DNA from: JBEATZ01 sp041178545
Lineage (GTDB): Bacteria; Planctomycetota; UBA1135; UBA2386
DNA: 19,225 nt
Assembly: GCA_041178545.1 (NCBI GenBank)
Contig: JBEGVB010000025.1
Span: forward strand, 1-19,225
Direction: 5' to 3'
The notes beneath the pieces were generated by a model. The model was not told where the DNA came from. It ran no database searches and saw only the letters and a program-made list of their open reading frames with translations. Position numbers and translations under genes: made by a program. Below are positions 13,612-19,225 of this stretch, piece after piece. Every line of letters begins with the position of its first letter. The first letter of the stretch is position 1.

Positions 13612-13641
13612 CCGCGATTCTTCGCGGATTCGACGGAATCC
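13612..13641 (-). terminator. Two touching hairpins between the anti-sigma-like gene and the coiled-coil gene
   Basis: GGATTC/GAATCC (13626-13641, 4-base loop) begins directly after the anti-sigma-like stop codon. CCGCGA/TCGCGG (13612-13627, 4-base loop) follows and shares two bases with the first, so both cannot form completely at once. No T-run follows. Partial termination or attenuation before the coiled-coil gene is possible. Confidence 0.3.
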
Positions 13642-13941
13642 TCAGCGGCGGGAGGATCGGACGGCCGCCAGGGTCGAGCGCATCAGCCGGTCGCGCAGGC
13701 CCTCGGCCGTCGCACGCCGTGCGGCCTCGTCCTCCGCAGCGCACGCGTCCACCACCGCGCGGCAGAACGGGCACTGCGACTCCTCGAGGTGGAAGCGGAC
13801 GAACTCCGCCGCACCGTCGGCAAGGGCCCCCGCGTGGTGGCTGCGCAGCAGGTCCGGGTGCGGACAGCTCACGCGCGCGGCACGCCAGACGGCGGCCACC
13901 GCCAGCTCGACCTCGTCGTCACCTGCGTCGAACGGACTCAT
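13642..13941 (-). CDS. Small zinc-finger anti-sigma-like protein
   Basis: The product is 99 aa. It contains CPHPD (C26), then HLEESQCPFC (H51, C57, C60), a variant of the anti-sigma zinc-finger (ZAS/zf-HC2) arrangement in which the spacing from His to the first Cys is five residues and not three. No membrane helix is present, so it would be a cytoplasmic sigma-binding protein. Its ATG overlaps the stop of the ECF sigma gene by four bases (ATGA), the usual arrangement of sigma/anti-sigma pairs. It most likely binds and restrains the sigma factor encoded just upstream; whether it senses a signal or is targeted by the kinase in the same cluster is unknown. Confidence 0.75.
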   Translation of the reverse strand: MSPFDAGDDEVELAVAAVWRAARVSCPHPDLLRSHHAGALADGAAEFVRFHLEESQCPFCRAVVDACAAEDEAARRATAEGLRDRLMRSTLAAVRSSRR

Positions 13942-14585
13942 CTTGCCCCCGGCTTCCAGAGCCCGAGGAACAGCGAGTGGTTCGGGTCGCGCTGGCGCGC
14001 CAGCCCGCGCAGTTGCTCCAGTGCACGGAACTTGACCCCGGCAACGGCCGACTCGTCGGCGTAGCCGAAACGCCTCGCGGCATCGCGATTGCGCCCGCCC
14101 AGTACGAACAGGTACTCAAGCACCTGCAGCCTGCGGAACTCGCCCGACTGCCAGAGCCCAGCCACCAGTTCCCGGAGGATCTCCTCGAGCACCCGGCGCT
14201 GCCGAGAGAGCTCCTCGGCCTGCTGGGTCACCTGGCCGGGCGAACGTGCCGCGGCGTCGGGCAGGTTCTCGATCCACGCTGCCGGTGCCGACTCGTCGCC
14301 ATCGCCCTTCGAGGGCATCAGTGCCACCTTGTGCTTGCGGAAGTGGTCCACCACGCGGTTGCGGGCGATGCCGAACAGGAACTGCTCCAGCGAGTACGCA
14401 GGGTCGTAGGAGCCGATCCCGCGGACGGCGCCGAGGAATGTCTCCTGCGCCAGGTCCTCCGCAGTCTGGTGGTCGCGCACCTGCCGCAGCAGGAACTGGT
14501 GGATGCGCGGCAGGAACTCGTCCTGCAACGCAGCCCACGCGCCCTCGTCCATGGCCTGCAGCCTGCGGTGGTCGTGGCTCGCCAT
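13938..14585 (-). CDS. ECF-type RNA polymerase sigma factor
   Basis: The product is 215 aa. Region 2 is clear: DHQTAEDLAQETFLGAVRGI (38-57) followed by YSLEQFLFGIARNRVVDHFRK (64-84), the core-binding and -10 recognition helices. Region 4 is at about 145-195: LQVLEYLFVLGGRNRDAARRFGYADESAVAGVKFRALEQLRGLA. The family's helix-turn-helix is recognisable but its start is unusual. A linker of about 60 residues rich in Ala, Asp and Glu separates them, and a basic C-terminal tail follows. The ATG at 14585 is three bases after the kinase stop, and the gene's own stop overlaps the anti-sigma-like gene. Planctomycetota are known to have several ECF groups tied genetically to Ser/Thr kinases; this gene fits that pattern, but group assignment needs a profile search. 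Confidence 0.9.
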   Translation of the reverse strand: MASHDHRRLQAMDEGAWAALQDEFLPRIHQFLLRQVRDHQTAEDLAQETFLGAVRGIGSYDPAYSLEQFLFGIARNRVVDHFRKHKVALMPSKGDGDESAPAAWIENLPDAAARSPGQVTQQAEELSRQRRVLEEILRELVAGLWQSGEFRRLQVLEYLFVLGGRNRDAARRFGYADESAVAGVKFRALEQLRGLARQRDPNHSLFLGLWKPGAR

Positions 14586-14588
14586 GGG

Positions 14589-15941
14589 TCAGCCTCCCCG
14601 CACCAGCCAGACGGCGATGGCCACGAGGGTGGCGAACATCCCCACGGCCACGAGCCACGCAACGGCGTGCGCGGCGAGGCCGAGGACCCGCAACGGCAGT
14701 CGCAGCAGCCACAGCAGGGCCGGCCCCACCCAGTCCGTGAGGAAGCGGATCGGCAGCATCGCCACGAAGGCAACGGCCTCCAGTGCAAGGAACACCGTCG
14801 CGACCCCCAGCGGGACGATGCCGCGTGCCCGCGCCTGCCCGCGCCAGGGCATGCCCCGCGGGGAGTCGGCGGCCGCCTTGTCCCCGAGTGCAGGCCGCCA
14901 CGCGTCCGCACCTGGACGCACCGCAGGAGCCGAACCTGGCCTGCTCGGCAGCGGTGGCGGCACGGCTGCCGGCTGGGGCAGGGGCGGCGGAACGTGTGGA
15001 GCGCGCGGCAGCGGGGCGGCTGGCACTGCCGCGACCCGGGGCAAGGCAACGCTCTCGCCGAGCGCCACGGGCGCCTGCAGGGCTCGCAGCAGTTCGCCGG
15101 CATTGGCGTAGCGCTGGGCAGGGTCCTTCGCGAGGCACCGCTGCAGCACGGCGCGGTCCCCGGGCGCCATGTCCGCGGGCCACGGCACCGGTGCGGTCTC
15201 GTGCTTGCGCAGCACCTCCCACTCCGAGTCGCCGCGGAAGGGCACGTCGCCGCTCAGGCACTCGAAGAGGATCACGCCCAGCGAGTAGACGTCGCTGCGC
15301 GCGTCCCCGCGCCGCTGCAGCATCTCGGGAGCCATGTAGTAGGGCGTCCCGCGCCCGAACGAGAGCGAGTTGCGCGACTCGGTGACGAGCTTGCTGAGCC
15401 CGTAGTCCCCCACGCGCGCGACGTCCCCCTTGAGGAACACGTTGGCAGGCTTCAGGTCGAAGTGGACGAGTGAGTGGTCGTGCAGGGCCTGCGTGCCCCG
15501 CACGGCCTGCACGAACAGTCGCATCGCCTCTTCGCGCGGCAACCGCCCCTGCTCCAGCCGTTTCTGCAGCGTCTCCTGGCCCGCGTAGCCCATGACGAGG
15601 TACGGGATGCCGTCGACCTCGCCCTTGTCCTCGATCGACACGAGGTTGGGGTGGTCGATCTGCGCGAAGAGCTCGACCGCGAGCAGCTCGCGTCGCACCG
15701 CGTCCCGGATCGTCTCGTCGTCGACCTTCAGGAACTTGACGGCGTAGTCCTTGCCGATCGACTCCTTCCGCGCCTTGAAGACGAGGCCGAACATCCCGCC
15801 ACCGAGCTTGTGGATGACCTCGTACCCTGGCACGTAGCCGGGCTTGCGGTAGTTCCGGTAGAAGGACTCCCAGTCGATGCGAGGCTTGGGAGCCTCGGCA
15901 GCAGCATCGGTGGGACCGGCGGGTTCCATGGCGAGTGGCAC
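14589..15941 (-). CDS. Membrane-anchored Hanks-type Ser/Thr protein kinase, non-RD
   Basis: The product is 450 aa from a GTG at 15941; an ATG four codons later (15929) is equally possible. The kinase domain (about 40-300) has a Gly-rich loop GGGMFG (47-52), the catalytic lysine AVKF (K69), HFDLKPANV (160-168) in place of HRDLKPxN, VGDYG (178-181) in place of DFG, and APE (204-206). The Arg before the catalytic Asp is Phe, so this is a non-RD kinase, usually not dependent on activation-loop phosphorylation. A proline-rich linker (about 310-370) leads to two or three hydrophobic helices at the C-terminus, so the kinase faces the cytoplasm with little periplasmic sensor. It lies directly upstream of the ECF sigma gene and downstream of a small membrane protein, making the sigma or anti-sigma plausible substrates. 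Confidence 0.93.
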   Translation of the reverse strand: MPLAMEPAGPTDAAAEAPKPRIDWESFYRNYRKPGYVPGYEVIHKLGGGMFGLVFKARKESIGKDYAVKFLKVDDETIRDAVRRELLAVELFAQIDHPNLVSIEDKGEVDGIPYLVMGYAGQETLQKRLEQGRLPREEAMRLFVQAVRGTQALHDHSLVHFDLKPANVFLKGDVARVGDYGLSKLVTESRNSLSFGRGTPYYMAPEMLQRRGDARSDVYSLGVILFECLSGDVPFRGDSEWEVLRKHETAPVPWPADMAPGDRAVLQRCLAKDPAQRYANAGELLRALQAPVALGESVALPRVAAVPAAPLPRAPHVPPPLPQPAAVPPPLPSRPGSAPAVRPGADAWRPALGDKAAADSPRGMPWRGQARARGIVPLGVATVFLALEAVAFVAMLPIRFLTDWVGPALLWLLRLPLRVLGLAAHAVAWLVAVGMFATLVAIAVWLVRGG

Positions 15942-15947
15942 GGGAGC

Positions 15948-16550
15948 CTACAGGAGGATGGCGGCGAGGGGCACGCCGACCGCGGCAAGGAGCCCGGTGA
16001 ACCGCAGGCTGCGGGTCATCCAGCCCATGGACAGTCGGTCCACCCAGCCCACGAACACCGCGAGGAGGAGCCAGAACAGCACGGTCCCGCCGCACTTCGC
16101 GGCAAGGCGTTGTGCCAGGGAGCGGAACTCCCCGCGCAACTGGCGCTCCAGCGCGACCCGGTTCGACTCGGGCTCCGCGACCCAGAGCGTCACCTGGTGG
16201 CTGGTACCGAAGTCGTGCTCGCGCCGCGTGTCGTCGCGGTGCACCACGGCCAGGTGGTCCTGCGCGCGCTTGGACTCGACCCAGCGCTCGACGGCAGGCT
16301 GCCACACCCACTGCGGCAACCAATGCGGCAGGTGGACCCTGGCAGTCTGCCGGGCCTGCTCGAGCCATCGTGCCCGGAAGCGCAACTGGACCTCGGCCCA
16401 CGCCGCATCCGCCGCGGCAGCTGGGGTGAGTTCGGCCATTCCCCTCACCTCGACGGCACCCGGCACCGGGTCGGCAGGGGCCTGGGACCGGAGCGGCAAC
16501 AGCATGGTCAACAACGACGTCAGGATGGCGGCGAACACGTGCACCTCCAC
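15948..16550 (-). CDS. Small membrane protein of unknown function, upstream of the kinase
   Basis: The product is 200 aa, read from a GTG at 16550 (another GTG lies at 16544). It starts with a signal-like or transmembrane segment (VFAAILTSLLTMLLPLRSQA). A soluble middle follows, about residues 25-150, rich in Trp, Arg and Gln (WLEQARQTARVHLPHWLPQWVWQ, HQVTLWVAEPESNRVALERQL). Two hydrophobic spans end the protein (GTVLFWLLLAVFVGWV and FTGLLAAVGVPLAAILL). The middle part is probably periplasmic. The TAG stop is six bases from the kinase GTG, indicating co-translation. I do not recognise the family. Because the kinase itself has no visible extracellular domain, this protein is a candidate sensor partner, which is inference from position. 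Confidence 0.72.
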   Translation of the reverse strand: MEVHVFAAILTSLLTMLLPLRSQAPADPVPGAVEVRGMAELTPAAAADAAWAEVQLRFRARWLEQARQTARVHLPHWLPQWVWQPAVERWVESKRAQDHLAVVHRDDTRREHDFGTSHQVTLWVAEPESNRVALERQLRGEFRSLAQRLAAKCGGTVLFWLLLAVFVGWVDRLSMGWMTRSLRFTGLLAAVGVPLAAILL

Positions 16551-16620
16551 CCCGGTTGCGACCCGCAGCGTCGATTATTTGGTGCTGCCGTGGAATCCTC
16601 GGGCCGCGCCCGAGCCGGCC

Positions 16621-17601
16621 TCAGGTCCGGCGCCAGGGCACCGCGACGAAGGTGACGCCACCGGCCTCCACCACGGCACCCGGCACCACGTCCTGCTCCT
16701 CGGCAAAGGGGACCCCGTCGACCCGACCGCCCGAGGCGCAGCGGACCACCAGGCGCCCGTCCCGCGCGGCGTGCACCTCGACCTCGGCCTGCGCCGTGGC
16801 CACGGACACGTGGGCGTCGCGCGCAGCCCCGAGCAGGATCCTGCCATCGCGGCCACGGTCCTTGAGCAGCAGCACGCTGTCGGTGCCCGCGACCGAGAAC
16901 CCGCCGAGGAGGCGCAGCCGTGCCGTCAGCGAGCGGCGACTCGGCAACTCGTACCGCATGCGCAGCCCCCCGAGTTGCACCACGTCTCCGTCCGCGAGCC
17001 GGTGGGAACGGGTCGGGCTGCCCGCGACCAACAGTTCCCCGTCCTCCGCGTGCACCGAGTCCTCCATCCCGCCGTGGAAGCTCATGCGCCGCTCGATGCG
17101 GGCATGGCGTGCCGCAAGGTTTGCGAGCAGCGGCAGGTCCGCGCGTCCGTCCCGCAGGTTGCCGACCGAGAACGACTCGGTGCGCAGGACGAGGTGCTCC
17201 CCGCCTTCGTCGACCCGCAGCAGGAACCCACCGTCGAGCCCCTCGGTACGTGCCAGTTCGCGCCTCATGTCGTGGACCACCGTGCGCAGCATCGGCGCAA
17301 CGCCCTTGAGTCTATCGAGCTGGGCGGCGGCTCCCTCCACGTCGCCTGCAGCCACCAGGCCGCGGGCCCGGTCGAGGAAACGCCTCGGGTCGGCTGCTGC
17401 CGCACCGGGTACGACCGTGCGCACCATGCCGTCCCGGGCAGCCGTGCGCACGGCAAGGGCCGCGCGGGCCTGCTCCCGCAGGGACGCGGCGGCGGCAGAG
17501 TCCCGGACCAGCGGGTCGTCCAGCAGGCGCAGCACCTCCTCGAGGCGCCCCTCGCGGAGTGCCTTCCTGGCCCGGCCCATTCGGATCCTGCGCTCGAACA
17601 T
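16621..17601 (-). CDS. Protein with helical N-terminus and two FHA-like domains
   Basis: The product is 326 aa from the ATG at 17601. A GTG at 17646, fifteen codons earlier, is the alternative; neither has a ribosome binding site. Residues 1-120 are helical, TPR-like (RKALREGRLEEVLRLLDDP, RGLVAAGDVEGAAAQLDRL). A first FHA domain covers about 138-220: SFSVGNLRDGRADLPL, LAARHARIE, ELLVAG, HRLADGDVVQLGGLRMRYEL. A second FHA-like repeat covers about 241-323 (DGRILLGAARDAHVSV, DGRLVV, VDGVPF, VVPGAVVEAGGVTFVAV). In the first domain the usual GR arginine is Asn147-148 context (VGN) and the usual Ser of SRxH is Ala (AARH). The second lacks both motifs. FHA domains bind phosphothreonine, so a scaffold for the nearby kinase is suggested, but these sites look altered. 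It sits between the GGDEF-like and membrane-protein genes. Confidence 0.8.
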   Translation of the reverse strand: MFERRIRMGRARKALREGRLEEVLRLLDDPLVRDSAAAASLREQARAALAVRTAARDGMVRTVVPGAAAADPRRFLDRARGLVAAGDVEGAAAQLDRLKGVAPMLRTVVHDMRRELARTEGLDGGFLLRVDEGGEHLVLRTESFSVGNLRDGRADLPLLANLAARHARIERRMSFHGGMEDSVHAEDGELLVAGSPTRSHRLADGDVVQLGGLRMRYELPSRRSLTARLRLLGGFSVAGTDSVLLLKDRGRDGRILLGAARDAHVSVATAQAEVEVHAARDGRLVVRCASGGRVDGVPFAEEQDVVPGAVVEAGGVTFVAVPWRRT

Positions 17602-17654
17602 GCTTGGGTGCCCGCGGTGCACGCGGGACCACCCCCTGCGAGCCACCGAGCCGC

Positions 17655-18626
17655 TTATTCCCAGTTGGTGCAGAGACCGTCCTGCCCGGTGCCGCCCTGG
17701 GCGCGGCGCAGACAGACCTCCGCGGCAGCGAGGAAGGCCCGCCGGTCCCCGAGCCCGGCCGAGGGCACGGTTGCAATGCCTGCGTGAGGAGCGATTGCGT
17801 GGCCGGCGAACTCGCGCGCGCGCAGCCCTGCGAGCATCCTCCGCGCCAGCACGGCAGCACCGTCGGTGCCGGTGCCGGGCAGCAGGAACAGGAACACCGT
17901 CTCGGTGAAGCGCGACAGGACGTCGATGTCGCGACTCTCGTTGAGGAACACGGAGGCCACGTCTGCCAGCAGGGCCTGGCGCGCCTCGCCCCCTGCGGGC
18001 AGTTCAGCGCCCTTGGCATCGTGCGTGCCGATGTCCAGCAGCACGAGGCTGAGTGGCAGCTGGAAGCGCGAGGCACGCTTGAACTCCTCGTCGATCTTGA
18101 GCGCGGCATAGGGCCCGTCGAACAGGCCCGTGGCCGGGTCCTGCAACTGGTGCATCAAGTGCTCCTCGCGCTCCCAGTGGGCAAGCCGCTGGACAGCGGA
18201 CACGGACCTTGCTGCATCGCGTCCCTTGGCCTCGAACTGCGCAAGCAGTTCGTCGACGGAGCGCCGCGGTCGCGAACGGCGGTCCCACGCGAGTTCCTCG
18301 ACGCCCTCGAGTTTCTTGCCGTCCCATGCCAGGCTGCCGTCGGCCAGGCAGAAGCGTGCGACCCCGCGCCCGGCGGTGTCGCCCTTGCGCACCACGACGA
18401 AGACCATGGGCCCACGGCGGTCCTTGAGCGCGCGCACGAGCGAGAAGGCGTGGCCGCCCGGCGCCTCGGGGCGGGAACGGAAGTCACCAAACGACTCGAC
18501 GACCACGAGGTCGCCTGCAGCAGCCCGGTCCAGCGGGTCCGTTGCCGGCCCCGCGCCGAGGACCGCGGCAACCGCGGCCCTGACCCCTGCATCCTCGCCC
18601 ACATGGAACCAGCGCTTCGTGCTCAT
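17655..18626 (-). CDS. Receiver-like/GGDEF-like protein with a degenerate catalytic motif
   Basis: The product is 323 aa. Residues 1-110 resemble a degenerate response-regulator receiver (alternating strands such as GDLVVVESF and RGPMVFVVVRK) without a clear phosphoacceptor pattern. After a helical linker, residues 163-312 follow the diguanylate cyclase fold: DPATGLFDGPYAALKIDEEFKRASRFQLPLSLVLLDI, then DIDVLSRFTETVFLFLLPGTG, then HAGIATVP. The signature R-Y-GGDEF is R-F-TETVF (241-245), and the second metal-binding residue of the D-x-D pair (DIG at 198-200) is lost, so cyclase activity is unlikely; GTP or c-di-GMP sensing, or pure scaffolding, remain possible. The ATG overlaps the yebC stop (ATGA) and has the best ribosome binding site in the window (GGAGG, seven bases upstream). 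Confidence 0.85.
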   Translation of the reverse strand: MSTKRWFHVGEDAGVRAAVAAVLGAGPATDPLDRAAAGDLVVVESFGDFRSRPEAPGGHAFSLVRALKDRRGPMVFVVVRKGDTAGRGVARFCLADGSLAWDGKKLEGVEELAWDRRSRPRRSVDELLAQFEAKGRDAARSVSAVQRLAHWEREEHLMHQLQDPATGLFDGPYAALKIDEEFKRASRFQLPLSLVLLDIGTHDAKGAELPAGGEARQALLADVASVFLNESRDIDVLSRFTETVFLFLLPGTGTDGAAVLARRMLAGLRAREFAGHAIAPHAGIATVPSAGLGDRRAFLAAAEVCLRRAQGGTGQDGLCTNWE

Positions 18627-19225
18627 GCCTTTTCCTCCAGTGCCCTCGCCACCGAATCGGTGAAGTCCTCGTTGCTGTACACGCCCTGCACGTCGTCGTT
18701 GTCGTCCAACGCCTCCAGCAGGGCGACGATGCGTTGGGCCACGGCGACGTCCGTCACCTCGACCCGCTGTACGGGCACGTGGGCGAGCTCGGCGCCGCGG
18801 AGCGGCACGCCGGCGCGGTCGAGCCCAGCCTTCACCGCAGCGAAGGCCGTGCTCGGGGCGAGGACCGTGAACGCGTCGCCTTCGCGCCGTAGGTCGTCGG
18901 CACCACACTGCAGCACGACCTCCGTGAGCCGGTCCTCGTCCCAACCGCCTGCAGGGTCCACCGAGAACACGCTCCTGCGCTCGAACTGCCACGCGACGGC
19001 ACCACTGGCGGCCAGCCCGCCACCGTGCTTCTCGAAGATGCGGCGCACGTCGGCTGCGGTGCGATTGCGGTTGTCGGTGAGGATCTCCATCAGCACCGCG
19101 ACGCCACCGGGCCCGTATCCCTCGTAGAGGGCCTCCTCGAAGTCGCTGCCGCCGACCTCGCCCATGCCCTTCTTCACGGCCCGCTCGATGGCCTCCTTGG
19201 ACATGCTCACCACGCGAGCCTTGTC
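18623..19225 (-). CDS. yebC: YebC/PmpR (TACO1) family protein (partial)
   Basis: About 200 residues of the C-terminal part are visible; the start lies beyond the right edge, so roughly the first 50 residues are missing. Family landmarks are clear: MSKEAIERAVKKG, FEEALYEGYGPGGVAVLMEILTDNRNRTAADVRRIFEKHGG, then GAVAWQFERRSVF, and later HVPVQRVEVTD with an acidic C-terminal segment LLEALDDNDDVQGVYSNEDF. YebC proteins were long annotated as transcription factors and have more recently been described as ribosome-associated factors that help translation through proline-rich stretches. In many bacteria yebC precedes ruvC; here its TGA overlaps the start of a GGDEF-like gene, an unusual partner. The region visible looks intact. 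Confidence 0.95.
   Translation of the reverse strand, partial: DKARVVSMSKEAIERAVKKGMGEVGGSDFEEALYEGYGPGGVAVLMEILTDNRNRTAADVRRIFEKHGGGLAASGAVAWQFERRSVFSVDPAGGWDEDRLTEVVLQCGADDLRREGDAFTVLAPSTAFAAVKAGLDRAGVPLRGAELAHVPVQRVEVTDVAVAQRIVALLEALDDNDDVQGVYSNEDFTDSVARALEEKA

Noticed and set aside
13560..15473. Long plus-strand open frame across the sigma and kinase region
   Set aside because: The opposite strand encodes unmistakable sigma-factor and kinase motifs; the plus-strand product is low-complexity Arg/His/Gln-rich sequence.
15877..17787. Long plus-strand open frame opposite the membrane protein and FHA genes
   Set aside because: It has no recognisable domain, and the minus-strand frames carry the FHA pattern and hydrophobic segments.

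Overview
The window is high-GC bacterial chromosome, densely packed and almost entirely coded on the minus strand. Only two genes are called on the plus strand, at 4929-5687 and 12028-12666. The lineage is inferred, not proven. A Planctomycetota-like bacterium fits best: a DUF1573 protein, a Hanks-type kinase with HFD and DYG motifs next to an ECF sigma factor, a membrane-anchored coiled-coil protein of a type I associate with planctomycetes, two GspE/PilB ATPases around a PilT, and few clear Shine-Dalgarno sites.

Left part (1-4833, minus strand). From the right: a GAF-SpoIIE (RsbU-type) phosphatase; a membrane-anchored helical-repeat protein whose GTG start overlaps the phosphatase stop; a three-helix membrane protein; a ComF-like phosphoribosyltransferase; a threonine-dehydratase-fold protein that has lost its PLP lysine; and, at the left edge, the start of a zinc-ribbon (transposase-like) gene with a TTG start and a long hairpin over its ribosome binding site.

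Middle (4834-11909). A STAS protein with a PilZ-like tail runs divergently from the phosphatase. A 350-base gene-free stretch follows, holding tandem palindromic repeats and a nested set of complementary arms that could fold as a structured RNA. Next comes a 44-codon bL34 (rpmH) gene, then a probable operon read right to left: DUF1573 protein, GspE/PilB ATPase, PilT, second GspE/PilB ATPase. The second ATPase carries two tandem MshEN-type c-di-GMP motifs with a 5-residue spacer. The equivalent region of the first is eroded.

Right part (12028-19225). One plus-strand putative lipoprotein gene is followed by a minus-strand signalling cluster. In transcription order this is: YebC (cut by the window edge), a REC/GGDEF-like protein with an eroded GGDEF motif, a protein with two FHA-like domains whose usual phosphothreonine-contact residues are replaced, a small membrane protein, a non-RD Ser/Thr kinase with C-terminal membrane helices, an ECF sigma factor, a small zinc-finger anti-sigma-like protein, and the coiled-coil membrane protein. 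Several pairs overlap or nearly touch, so translational coupling is likely.

A recurring theme is signalling or enzyme folds with lost catalytic or binding residues (PLP fold, GGDEF, FHA, PilZ-like), alongside intact phosphatase and kinase domains. The most plausible underdescribed units are the kinase-sigma-anti-sigma cluster with its pseudo-domain partners, the c-di-GMP-gated and ungated ATPase pair, and the structured element at 5875-6009.
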